Made by a program: the position numbers and the translations under genes. A DNA stretch of 64,000 bases, taken from contig WOFQ01000014.1 of assembly GCA_012184525.1 (NCBI GenBank), forward strand, positions 558,001 to 622,000, in the 5' to 3' direction. The stretch comes from Xenoacremonium recifei (taxonomy: Eukaryota; Ascomycota; Sordariomycetes; Hypocreales; Nectriaceae). Of the stretch, positions 1 to 11,348 are shown piece after piece. A model generated the notes under the pieces. The model made no database searches. It was not told where the DNA came from and saw only the letters and a list, made by a program, of their open reading frames with translations. The number at the start of each line of letters is the position of its first letter. The first letter of the stretch is position 1.

Positions 1-3000
1 CGGAAATCATGGCGAATCTGTAATGGGACTCCTTCGGAAAGATGGATGTCATGTACTATAAACCTTGTATATCAGAGCCAGGATTGGCTCATGTACCCAA
101 TTCAAGTAGCGGCATGGGTATTTTGGCAACTAGACTTGTCCGCTTGGAAATGTGGTTATTTTTGAAGCAACGTCTAAGATTGCCTACTACCGAAAGACGG
201 TAATCTATGGATGTCGTCTTTATACTAAGAGCAATTAGAGGGCTTCAGCATGGTGAAGTTGGGTTTATTCAGTGGCAATAGGCCGTCTCGAATAAAAGTG
301 AACTGTATTGAAACCTGGGTGTTGCTCGGAGACTGATGCACAGCCACATTTAATTAGGTAGTTTCCCAGCTCTTTCAAGCTTTGTCTCATCTCAGGTTTA
401 TACTTTACTTCTTCTTGGTTGACTCCATCCCATTTGAATCCTCGAGTCCCCTTTTCCAGCAACTCCCTTACTCTCAGCCAGAATGAAGTTCAAAGTTCAA
501 GGTGGAAATTCTTGATACCTAAGGCATTGCTGATACGCGCGGCAAAATAAGGAGCCCTTGTGAATCAGGCAGGTCCTTACACGTGCCTTTCCCTAGGTAC
601 ATCGGGAGCTTAATCCAACGTCCATCTCGACAGCCTGACAAGGACGAAAGGGGACATCTGCATCCACAGTGCCTGTTTGTCAGCGATGACGAAGCCTGAT
701 GGGTGTGGCCCGGGTATCATTGGGGCCGTGTGAATCCGCGGAACCGAGAGCCTGGGTCGTACACCAACACAGGGCTGAGCAAAGGTCGACGAGCGTGAAG
801 TCTAGGACTGCTTGAAAATTATGCTTAAATTGCATGTCCTTCTCGTTTCCTCACCTATGACGACAACGCAGATTTCAGGACTGGGGCTTCAAGTCTCAAC
901 CTCGTTCGTTCCAGAAACTATCTTCACAACCTAAGACATGAGAACAATTTTATCATAGAAGAAAAGAGATATCTTTGTATCTTTCTTTTCAGAATACATG
1001 AGGTAATTTTTAGTCAAATGCTTCAAGCATTTTCTTGGGTAAATGTCTCTCCCGTGGCTTTGGAAAAGACTACTTACCTGAAGTGCTTCGGGTTCCAGCC
1101 TGTGGGAGCCCTGGTCGCCCCCTGTTCACAAGGGTCTATGACATATTCAACTCTGATGATTTCTTCTATACGAAACAATCAATGGTATCCGAGAAATCTA
1201 TAAGCATACGGTTTTTTGGTGCCTGTCATTTGCGCGTTTCAAGGTTTCTGAGTCTTGGGCGGTCTCGTTCTTGCGGTGGCATGGAATTTGTCTTGGTCCC
1301 AACGCCACAAACGATTGGGGTTCGGCCGGAGTCACACATTTGGAGCACTTCGTCCAAATTTTCATCAGCACGGTTGGCTGTCATTGATGGGCTTCATATG
1401 CCACGGAGAACCCGAAAATAGGGTCTAACCCGGCGCATGTCACCCCATCGATGCAAGCCAAGCCAGCCACAGGCCAACTCACTCAGACCAATCTCACCTT
1501 CCTGTATCGTCAAATGATACTGCGCCCTTCACACTTTACATCTTTTGCCTCGGTTTGTCTACACCCAAGAAGTAAGCTGTGCGAAGCAGATCAGACGCAT
1601 GCATGACACTCTGTAAATCGCAACCACATTGCTGGCCCAATCACCCCACGTTCAATTGAGGTGATCACTGTATTAGCTCGAATTAACTTCCTATATGTAC
1701 TGCATTCCCTTGTAAACGGGAGCAAAACGGGCCCTGGGGTCCCCTTAATTTCAGCTTCTCGGTATTGTGTGGCTGAAAGGTCGCATGTGCCGCTGTAAGG
1801 AGTACGCTGAGTATTTGGCGCCGGTGGTTCTATTTAAAGCTTCTGATCGATGTCGCATTTCCGAGTACAACCCCCTAAGTGTGCTACTTCTTTTCTCAGG
1901 GTCTGCTAAAGCATGCGTGACAGTAAGGGAGGGTCGCATCGCTCGCGGTTGTCGATCAACGGTATGACTCTTGTGATCACGAATAACCGACCCAAGAGTC
2001 ACATTTGTCTCTCCATAATCCATGAACGAAACTAAGAACATTGGAGATTTGGGCAACCATGGTGATGCTGGAGATCACATCCGAATATTGAATATCAGCT
2101 CACTGTCGCAGTATCTGCCGTAGTCAAGCCAGGCTAATCCCAGAGAACGCGTAATAGGGAGCGAAGAGTCCATCATCTTGAGGATGAGATTCTCCATGGT
2201 TTCATGGAATTTTGGAAGTAGAAATAACATTTGCCTCATGCTCCCGGTAATGTGGTATTGGGGCTCAGCTGTGAGAGGCAGGTGTGGAGGGGAGCGCGCG
2301 ATCTCGAATGTCAGTGAGCTGACCCAGGCTAGAGTGTGCGTTGCTCCCAAATCAGCTCCGGTGCTTGTAAAGAGTCTGCCTAACATGTCGTCGTAATGAT
2401 AACGACGTCAACGATGGCAATGATACCCTCGTCTTCGCGGCAGACGCGCACGAGGAGAGACTGCCTTGCCATCGTGACCCGCCGTTGCAAGCATCATGAT
2501 GGCAGGCAACCCTGTCAGGTTTGAACATAGATGGCAAGGATCGTGCCGCAGGAGAGGCAACCAGATTCCATTCCACTCAGTCTTCTCTGGACGATGAGGG
2601 AGACATTCTCATGAACGAGAATGGGGCACTAAACGACCAGGCCAATCCCATTGCGATGCCGCCCAAATAATGCGCGCATCTTATTAGTTCTCGACAAGAC
2701 TTGGATATTTTAAGAACAGAGGGAAGAACAAGCGACAGGGATAGCGCGGGGACAGAGTTCGCGCCAGGGAACCTTTGTCGAGGAGCTCAAGAGGGCAAAG
2801 TCGCAAAAGAAAGCAGAAATTGGGGAAATAGATACAATTCTGGGCCAGTCGGAGACATTATGTCTCGGCGAGCTGAACGAGGAGGACCGAAAGGGTGGGC
2901 GAATTGGAGACTAAGAATCGTCGATGGACATGGCAGAGTCGCTGCACAACGACCGGGCACAGCCCACCTCAAGAAGGAGCATGATATTCGTAGGATCTTC

Positions 3001-5855
3001 AATTGGGCATCCATCACATTGGTGCCACTGTGTCGCGTCTCATTGAGGCCAGGATAGGGAGGAAAAGCCGGCTACGGCGGCCGACAGCAACCTTGCAACC
3101 TCGTTGTAACTCAACTGTAACAGCCGCGCTTCAACGGAACATCAGATACTGTTTAGGTGGTCACTATTTTGCCAGCTTAACCTTAAAGCCTTCAGCGGCG
3201 GTGCTAAGCTTGGGCCGGCTCGAGGAACTGGAACCCGGCCGCCGCTGGATGACTCAACTTGGACTCCCAAATCTCGGGATTAGCGGAAGGGAATATCAGG
3301 AGTGACGAGTCCCATGATGGCATGGTATTTCCAGATCTGGTCTCTTTGCACGCGTCCATCCAAACTCTCGCGAGTCACGGGGCATCTTGACGGCTGGCTT
3401 ACACGAGTTGCCGCGCACAACAGACTCTCAGCGAGGTCCGAAGCACTGTAGGGCTGATAGGAGGAGTGGGACCTGAACAAGATGCTCCCGTTATGGCATG
3501 GATCAGTGGACTCCAGAGTTGAGTCAAGGGGCATCCCGGAGGTTGCGATGCTGATCCTCGAGAACCCTGCGCGCAGCGTCGCAATAGCCAGAGCCCAGAC
3601 TGTGCGTGTGCCCCCCTCCAACTTCTCTGCCTAGCTGGACTGGCCTGGCCTGCTAGGCTGTCGCGGGCTCGACCCGACGGACGGATGACTGATGAGATGA
3701 TGGCATCCTGAGGCCGTGCGGTTGGATTGGATGCCTTGGATACGTGGCCACTAGGTATGCAACTTGAAGACGCAACGGCGCTCAAAGTGCGACAGTGGCG
3801 GTGCATGAGAACGGTCACGGTGATACAAGCAAGACGATGTTGTTTTCACGGTCGTTCTTAGTATGTACTGTAATCGCTTGATATCTCTCATCCAACATGG
3901 AAGACAAATGAATCTCTGGAGTCAAGTGTCTATAGGGGACGGTGATCAAGAGATACACACACAGATAGGCTCACCAGCCGAGCAGATACCTACTTGACCG
4001 CTGCCGTGTCCCTGTTATTATTAGCGAGCGAGCAATATTAGGCGCGCGTGTCTCGTCTCGCACTCGCCTATGTAAGTATCTACCGCAGAACAACCGTGAA
4101 GTCTCTCACCGTTTCACACCAACCGACTGGCCGGGCCCTTGCCGGCATCCTCCCCACGCGATCCGCCTCGGACGGGGGCCAAGCAAGGCAAGGCAAGGCA
4201 AGGGTCAATCCTGTCAGCGCTGAAGCCTGCCCAATCGCCATTCTGCCGCATCGTGATGGGTCAGGTCGTAAGGCCAGGCGTGTTAACCCGACGCCCCCCT
4301 CGTTTGGTCATGTCCCTTTGCGCTGCGCGATGCGTTTCCATTCGGATCTCTAGCCTCCGAGCTGGGCTTCCTTCATCTCATTCCGACACTTCCCAAGTGG
4401 GTGTGTGAGTCGAAGCCTGCGTGCTCAACCCTGTTAGTCCCCCCCGTCGTATATCTCGGATTCGGGAGGATCCCCTCCCTTAGAGTCTAGGCGACCTCGC
4501 GCACGGCGTCACCTCTCACCATTTTTCTCATGGCCGTCTGGCTGCCTAAGGTTCTTTGCGATCTGGAACGGCCAGCCGGGGTTACTAATCGCTGCTGTGA
4601 CGTTGGCCTTGACGTTGATGCACACGTAGGGACGTACGTAGTTTGTTTGTTCGACCGACTCCAATTCCAACTTCACCCTCCCCCATGCTGCCGCCGCTTC
4701 CTGCAGCCCTGCGAGCCCTGCGAGGCCCGACAGGACAGGGTCGCTCGGCAGTCGGGAAGAAGACACCTCGTCATTTGTGTACATGGAGTTTCGCAGCGAC
4801 GCTCTTGACTCTGGATTCATGACTGCTGGAGACTACGTGTAAGTGCTGTATGTAGACACAAACGGAGAGCCCGCAACCACTTTCGTCAAGGCACGGAGCA
4901 AGTCATCTCTCCGAGTGAGTCAACCTTGCTTGGTACTGTACCCTCAGTGACGCCTGTCACGCATACTGACCCATGGACTGGGGGACGGGATGGCGTAGGG
5001 CGGACGCCGGCGGATGCTTCCACCCCACCCTCCTTATTACTCCTCCACGGATTAACATCCTCAACATCGATATCCAAGCCTTGTCCCAGGGTCTGGCGTC
5101 TCGTCTCCATTCCCGTGCCTGGCATGGGCTGCGGGCTGCGGGTAGCCTCCCCTCCCCTCCCTTAGACTGCCCCCCATCCATATCCGTCCTCCTATGTATA
5201 TGCCATGGGCCATGGCCATCTCGACGAGCTGCATCACGCACGCACACTTTGTCACCCCTCTCTTCTCCAGGTGAACCGTGCTGTAGGGGTGAAAATAAGA
5301 ACAACCACCACCCACACACGTTGCCCGTGCCGTGCTGGTCTGCGTCACCCATCGTAATCTCCAACTCCGCCCTACCAGGCGCATTTCCACTCTGCCACGA
5401 GACATCGAGCCCTCCCCGGTCCCGGCCGACGCACTCTCGGACATCTTGATCCACATTGGCTGGTGGTGGTGGTTGTCCAAGCCTGGCTCCGGTGCCGATG
5501 AACCCACGCGGCCGGACAGGAACAGACCGACCAAGCCGTCTTCTTTATTATATGCACTGCTCTGCCATACCTGATCGCGAGAAACGTGGCTTCCACCAGC
5601 CTCAACCGCACTCGTACCTCCATCTAGAAGTTCCTTTGGGTTCGCCGTCTTATTAAAGGCTTATTCTGATCTTTTCTTGTGCTGTCTTATACAAGTACAA
5701 CGACGACTCAGCCTCGCTTCTGTTCAACAACAACACCACAAGCACGCATCTCCAAGTATTTATAAATAAGGAGACAACTCCCCCAAAGACTCAATTGCTT
5801 CCAGGATAGTCTCTCCAGCATCGCAGACACATGCGGCGAGCGTTTCCATCCTTAG
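1..5855. other. gene-poor 5' region, no supportable gene
   Basis: Open frames here are short (under 170 codons), overlap each other on both strands and show no recognisable domain or consistent splice structure. From about 4.0 kb onward the sequence becomes pyrimidine-rich and probably includes promoter and 5' leader of the bZIP gene downstream. A short AGGCA tandem lies at 4182-4203. I see no tRNA, rRNA or transposase. Confidence 0.5.
4182..4203. repeat. short AGGCA tandem repeat
   Basis: About four head-to-tail copies of a five-base unit (AGGCA/GCAAG). It is a simple-sequence repeat in the gap upstream of the bZIP gene, with no inferred function. Confidence 0.7.
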
Positions 5856-6698
5856 ATGTCCTCCCCGAAGCAGTCTCCGCATAAATCGTCTTCTTCCAAG
5901 AGATCTCCCCCAGCAATCCGCATCCAGAGCGCGTCGCCAGACCTGCCGTTGGACCAGAGACCTTCCTCTAGTCCTCCTGAAACAGAAGAACCAACCAAAC
6001 TCGCCCCTCGCCGGACCAGATCGCTTCCAGTAAGGAGCGAACACCACCATCAGCACCGGAAGAAGCGCAGCGCCAAAACAGCACAGCTCGCAACCCAGCC
6101 TGAAATTCCAATAGATCCCGCCATGTCGTCACGAAGCTCAAGGAGTAGCTCAGACAGCTCCCACAAGCACACCAAGTCGTCCAAGAAGTCCAAGGCAGCA
6201 GCCACAAAGGACGAAGATTGGTCGGAGGTGGCAGACCCCGAGGAAAGGAGAAGAATCCAGAACCGCATTGCTCAACGCAAGTTCCGTAAGTCACTCCCTA
6301 ACCCTAACTTCCTCCTTCGTCAACAATTGCTAACCCTTTCTACAGGAGAAAAGGCTAGAGAAACCCGGGAGAGCGCAGAGCGCGATTCCCGCAACCAAGA
6401 GTACGCTGGCAACAGCTACCGCATCCCAAACCCCTCCGACTTCAGCGCCGACAGCGAACCCTCAGGCCTTCCCTGGGGTGGTGTCAATATGCAACACTTC
6501 ATCACACGCGGCCACGAGACCCAGAGCCGGCGCAGCAGCAGCCGCCGGGACACTTACGTTGGCGACGACAGCTTCACCTACGGCGGCAACCCCTACACGG
6601 CGGCGCAGTACAGCCAAACGCCTAGCAGCGGCGGCGGTGAAGAGGTCTACTACGATGATCCATACTTGTATGACCCGAACAGCCAGCATGGGCAATAG
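5856..6698 (+). CDS. bZIP-type basic-region protein, zipper not evident
   Basis: Exons are 5856-6285 and 6346-6698; the intron (6286-6345, 60 bp) has GTAAG donor, CTAAC branch and CTACAG acceptor. Spliced product is 260 residues. Residues 1-120 are Ser/Lys/His-rich and likely disordered. The basic region follows at about 125-160, with the fungal bZIP signature NRIAQRKFREKAR formed across the splice junction. The expected leucine heptads after it are absent: the helix continues as an Arg/Glu-rich stretch and then a Tyr/Gly/Ser-rich tail. By family this should be a nuclear DNA-binding protein, but dimerisation through a classical zipper is doubtful. The intron length is a multiple of three and has no stop, so unspliced mRNA would still encode a protein with 20 extra residues inside the basic region. 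I do not recognise a specific named orthologue. Confidence 0.8.
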   Translation: MSSPKQSPHKSSSSKRSPPAIRIQSASPDLPLDQRPSSSPPETEEPTKLAPRRTRSLPVRSEHHHQHRKKRSAKTAQLATQPEIPIDPAMSSRSSRSSSDSSHKHTKSSKKSKAAATKDEDWSEVADPEERRRIQNRIAQRKFRKSLPNPNFLLRQQLLTLSTGEKARETRESAERDSRNQEYAGNSYRIPNPSDFSADSEPSGLPWGGVNMQHFITRGHETQSRRSSSRRDTYVGDDSFTYGGNPYTAAQYSQTPSSGGGEEVYYDDPYLYDPNSQHGQ

Positions 6699-8216
6699 GT
6701 CTCTTGTTGTTGCTTTGGGAACGAGTCTGACGGGCTCCGGTCTTAGACGTAGTCAGACCCGGGATAGGAAATTTGGTGCGAATGGTTTCGCAGGAGGCCG
6801 GAAGGCCAGGTGGGATCTTACGATGACACGTCTTTTGCTTCTTCACTCCTGTTTTCTTTAATCTCCCCTTTTGATGCTGTATCCATATTCGGCGGATCAC
6901 GAATACCCCCCTCGCTCACGCTGTCTTCCCACAGACAAAGTCGCGGTGTCTGTTGGTCTTTTACGGGTTACTTTGCTTCTCTTGATGACGGTCTCAAGAG
7001 ACCAGGATTTTTGGTGTCTGGATCTAATTGGAATGGTCCAGCAGGGTAGATAGAATTAGGCGTTATGGGGATGTCTTTACAGAGAAGTATCCTACAAGAG
7101 GCAAATACAAACACAGCGACTTCAAAGCTCATCATCAGCAGTGTTGTTCATTCCAACAGTCGGAGTTCGCCGTGTGCAAGATTCAGGGTGTGGCCCCTGT
7201 GTTCATATGGAAGACGTCGATCTTCTTACAGCGAATTCTTTCTGCCTTTACTGGTGGAGATCGCAGATCAGGTCAAAACACCCAGTACGACAGTACGTAA
7301 ATGATCAAGGTTAATATGATATTTGGTCGGGTCGAGGCCTCATTAGCGACTTGGGGGGTACAGACGCCGCCTTCAACATGTGTGTCATTGGAGGAAGGGG
7401 GAAAATATCTAAACCGTAAGTCTAAAGCGTTATGTAGAGGCGACTCCTTGGTCCTCTCTGGCGGTGACATAAGACCGACACCTGAGCACGAGCCCCGGAA
7501 CCCGTCTCCCCGCTATGAGACAATTCAGCAGCGGGAACCAAGAAAAGATGATGTCCGAGTCCCCGACGCAAGGCAGAATTTTAGTCGTTTGGCTCGGACC
7601 CAAGGCATGCTGTTCGAGAGTTTGTTGCCTCGTGTGGTGGGACACCGGCATAAGCCAAAGACTTACACTGTGCGTGGATGCCAGCCGTGGACTGGGAACG
7701 AATAAGTTGTCTGAACCCGAAAATAGCTTGCAGAGGTAACGTAACGCGGGTTCTGCGTCATCTAGGCGTCTCCCATCTGTTGTTGCAAGTCAGCCATTAA
7801 GACTGACTTGCGTCAGGTCAGTGAATTTGAGACAACCAAAGAAAGAAGCCAGAGATAGACATGTAGAGCAACACTTCGCATTTTACAGTGACTGTGAGTG
7901 TTTGGCGAGAAGATGAAAGGATGGAGCAGACGGGACAGAACCCCGCGATGGCCCGAATAGGCAACCGTGACCTCAGCGCCACCGCACGGCAAGAGCGACT
8001 CCACGCGATCAAGCTCCACAAAGGCAGGACGATCCCCTGCAGCTCTTGCCTTACCCGCCTCCCGCAAGATTCACCGCCCGGCAGAAAAAGATTATTTTGT
8101 TTGGTGTGTATGCTCTATCACGGCCGATAGCAGCTGACTTCGACCTCGACTTCGGTTCAAACACACTCCCTGCACAACCCCGCCGAACCACGCTGAATTC
8201 AGCAATTATTCCCACC
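6699..8216. other. intergenic, no gene seen
   Basis: This holds the 3' flank of the bZIP gene and the upstream region of the nucleolar-type gene. The longest open frame (7301-7705, +) has no domain and atypical composition. Nothing else could be supported. Confidence 0.5.
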
Positions 8217-9501
8217 ATGCCAGCGGAAGCAGTTCCCGAGAAGCCCAAGGGCACCGATGGTGGGCAAACAAAATGACGATCCTCCACGCGCCGAAGGAAA
8301 CCACTAACCTCACCTATGTACAGGAGCTGCCCCCAAGAAGAAGAGACTCACCAGAAAGGAGCTCCTTGTCCAAGAACGTAAGAAGAAGCGTCATGACAAG
8401 GCTGCAGCCAAGAAAGCTCGCAAGGCCAACACCAGGCCCGCAGGCAAATGGACAGCGGAGCGCAAAGCGGAGATGAAGGCGAAGAAAGCACTCGCGGCAG
8501 GGAGTGGAAGCACTGCGAAGAAGGCAGGGAAGAAGAAGGATCGTCTTAAGGCTCGTGCTGAAAAGCTGGAGCTCAAGGCAAAGCTTCTTTTGTCTGAGGC
8601 CAAGAAAGCGGCTGCTGAGTACCAAAGGTTGGTTGATGCAGAGGTGAGTTTACCAATTGAAGAAATGCCTGTCCTCTTGCCCCATACTTACTCTTTTTCA
8701 AAGAAGAATGGCAAAACTGAGACCGAGGAAATGGATGTTGATAGCGACGCATCTTCTGTCACATCAGAAGCATCGGATGCGACCTCGACATCTGGCTCAG
8801 ACTCCGATGACGGCGACACACCAGCCGGTGAGGTTGATGTCGACGAGCTCCCTGCGGAAATACCTGCCGACGAGGTCATCCTTAAGCGACGACGACTGAG
8901 CAATGCTGCATCCGAGCGAAGTCACGTCTCCCATACGGAATCACCTTCTAAGGAAGATAAGGAGGAGACCGCGACATTGGAACCCGAGGAAGCGCAACCC
9001 GAGAAGAAGAAGAAGTCCAAGAAGTCCAAAAAGGCTAAGGAAGCTACGCCTGAGCAAACTGAGACTGTCGAGGAGGTAAAGCAAGAGTCTAAGTCAGAGC
9101 CCCTGCCTGAGGGAGACGACACTTCTAGTGCGAAGAAGAAGAAGGACAAGAAGCGAAAGCGTGACGATGACGTTGCAGATGCTCCTAAGGAAGAACCTTC
9201 GCCCAAAGGCAAGAAGGAGAAAAAGTCAAAGAAGAAGGACAAGAAGTCAAAGGAAGAAGAGGCACCTGAGGGTGAGCAATGGCACGTCGAGGACCTGGAT
9301 GGCGGATCCGCCCGCCAGCAGAAGTTTCTACGCCTCCTCGGCGGCAAGAAAGGTGGTGCAACTGCCGGCGCGCAAACCTCTTCACACCCCAAGGGGAAAT
9401 CCGACTCTACCAAGGCCGAAGCTGAGATACAGCGACAATTTGAGGCTGGCATGAAGATGAAGTCGGAGGGCGGCAGCAAGCGTCGCGGCCTAGGTGCGTA
9501 G
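8217..9501 (+). CDS. Lys-rich nucleolar-type protein with C-terminal SMAP-like motif (KNOP1-like)
   Basis: Exons are 8217-8259, 8324-8643 and 8704-9501. Intron 1 (8260-8323) has a GTGGGC donor and CTAAC branch; it joins the short first exon (PAEAVPEKPKG) to a Lys-rich exon. Intron 2 (8644-8703, 60 bp, GTGAGT...AAAG) is in phase and free of stops, so its removal is likely but not certain. The product of about 386 residues is extremely Lys/Glu/Ser-rich, with many KKKK tracts typical of nucleolar localisation. Near the C-terminus a Trp-containing motif leads into QQKFLRLLGGKK and ends in a Gly-rich tail; this resembles the small acidic protein (SMAP) domain found in KNOP1. I infer a nuclear or nucleolar role from composition. 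No enzyme activity is indicated. Confidence 0.7.
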
Positions 9502-9830
9502 GGAGACAGCTTGAGGGATCTGGTGATTCATATTACAGGTGATTTTTTTTTCGGGTCAGGGTCGAGGCACGGCGTCAGGTAGACCAAAAAGCAGAGAGAA
9601 CCCCATGTATTTTGTTATGAGCCCATGAATTCAAAACCTTGGTGCGCCAATATTCCACAAGATTCCCATGGTAGCGTGCTGGCTACCGGTCAACGCTAGA
9701 TGTACAATCAAGTCCACACATATTAGACTCTGACGAGAGTCCCGACTCGTGACAGCCCCCGGGCCTCACCGAAACTTTTCCCGCCCCTGAACAACTGCCT
9801 CCCCCGTCTTCCAATGTAGAGTATTATGAT
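9502..9830. other. convergent 3' flanks
   Basis: The gap lies between the tail-to-tail KNOP1-like and RAMP4 genes. It contains a short T-run near 9542 and nothing gene-like. Confidence 0.6.
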
Positions 9831-10169
9831 TTAGCCGAAGAACCGAGAGAGGACCTCAAAGATGAGGCCGCCGAAGATGATGAAGCCGAGGAGAACTGCA
9901 GATCACCGTCGCGTTAGAGTGGAGGGGTCCATTGTAAGTTTCAGGAAGCGTAGCAGCAGCACTCACCAAGCCAGAACATGGAAATAGGTGACTTTGCGAC
10001 CTCCTTGGAGCGCTTCTTGATCTGGTCGGCCGACTTGCCCATGCGCGACTCCTGGTCTTTGGCGAACTTGGCGTTCCGGCGTCGTTGCTCGAGGGTTTGC
10101 GCCTGGAAGGGAACAGGGAGGTTAGCGGGAAGCCGACACGGAGGAATGCAGGGCGTCGCGGGTTACCAT
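9831..10169 (-). CDS. Stress-associated ER protein, RAMP4/SERP family (yeast Ysy6-like)
   Basis: A 67-residue micro-gene missed by simple ORF searches because it has three exons: 10167-10169 (the ATG alone), 9967-10102 and 9831-9895. Introns are 10103-10166 (GTAACC...TTCCAG) and 9896-9966 (GTGAGT...CTGCAG). The N-terminal half is basic and hydrophilic, beginning AQTLEQRRRNAKFAKDQE. The C-terminus is a single hydrophobic segment (about residues 46-66, LLGFIIFGGLIF) ending in VLSRFFG, the tail-anchored layout of RAMP4/SERP1/Ysy6. The family sits at the Sec61 translocon in the ER membrane and stabilises nascent membrane proteins during stress. Length and order match the family (about 65 residues). 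Notable: the first coding exon is only the start codon. Confidence 0.9.
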
Positions 10170-10547
10170 GGTGCTTGTATTTGTGGTTTTGGAAAGTTTT
10201 GGAGGGTAGAAGGCGACAATGGTGTAAGTGCGGTGTAGAAGGCGTGTCGGACGCGGGCGCAATGGGCGAGGATGGTGCTGGGTTTAAGTCGATGCTCTCG
10301 CCAAGGGGACAGATTTCAGACAAGACAAGACTGGGCTTAAAATGCCCATGAGCGCGCCGAAGCTTCGGGGCGGGCCACATGTCGGGCAGGGATCAGGCAA
10401 GCGGCGCCACTCGCATCCCTGGCCTGGCTTGGTGCGGGGAGGGGGAAGGTGGCTGCATTTCGCACCGCCACACCTCGAACTTCAGCCTCGCTCGCGACGG
10501 AGCTTTTTGCACGGAGAGGCTTGCTTCCCACCAGCAAGACGCCGCCC
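10170..10547. other. bidirectional promoter region
   Basis: This 378-bp gap separates the divergent RAMP4 (-) and small mitochondrial membrane protein (+) genes, so it must carry both promoters. I see no clear TATA box or factor site. Confidence 0.5.
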
Positions 10548-10971
10548 ATGATGAGACTGCAGCCGCTCCGGACAGCGCTCGCAACGGCGCGGCCGCGCAT
10601 TGCGGTGCCAGCTCGGAGCTATGCGACAAAGAAGCCGCCCAGCGTGACGGTAAGGGCATTGTCGTGCGAGCACTAACGTTTCTTCTAGCTGACAAGCTTT
10701 CACAGTCGCAGTTCTACAAGCAGTTCACCCGCCCCGTCGCCAAGGTGCTCCTCCTCGCCGTCTTCACGTACCAAGTCGCATACTGGGGCTGGGTCAAGCT
10801 CGAGACCGACGAGGTCCGCGCCGAACGAGCCGGTGTGTACACAGTGTCTTAAGGGTTGACAAGGGCGAGAATGCTAATGCGTATGGGGTAGCTGAAATTG
10901 CGGCGCTCGAGAAGACAGTCGATGCGTATAAGACGGCACAGGCGGGTGATAAGGCGGCGAAGAGTGCGTAA
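10548..10971 (+). CDS. small single-pass membrane protein, probably mitochondrial, conserved unknown
   Basis: Exons are 10548-10649, 10706-10832 and 10892-10971, giving about 102 residues. The N-terminus is Arg/Ala-rich without acids and contains ARSYAT, as in mitochondrial presequences. A hydrophobic segment (VAKVLLLAVFTYQVAYWGW, about residues 44-62) follows, then an acidic and helical C-terminus. Two ATGs lie in tandem; I used the first. Intron 1 acceptor choice is uncertain: CACAG at 10705 and AAG at 10696 both keep phase, whereas the pyrimidine-preceded TAG at 10688 would shift the frame. Intron 2 (10833-10891) has a CTAAT branch. I suspect a mitochondrial inner-membrane protein of unknown function that recurs in filamentous fungi, but I cannot name it. 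Confidence 0.7.
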
Positions 10972-11348
10972 TGGACCAGTGGTGAGGGTTGGATGGAGAA
11001 TGGGGATGAGTCAGGCCACAACATAACTCATCCTGGATGATGAGATGCCTAGGGGCTGCGAGTTGTGGCTTCAGTGTCCTTTCGTTATTGGACGCTAAGG
11101 GGCTCAATGTATTATTATTGTACATCGGATATCTTATTCCAATCATTGCCGAGATGCCACCTATCGCTCTATAGCTAAACATATGCCCAAGGCAGTTCTA
11201 ATTGTTTCTCGGTCCTTCCTACCGGTTCGACGAGGCCAGATCATCAAGATAATTCATGTAGGTCGACTCCGGTGCAATTCCGCTCTAACTCAAAAGACAT
11301 TCCAATATCGTCAAGAACGCCGGCTAACTCCTGCAGAAATCAAGTGGT
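10972..11348. other. convergent 3' flanks
   Basis: Gap between the tail-to-tail small membrane protein gene and MID1. No gene is seen. Confidence 0.55.
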
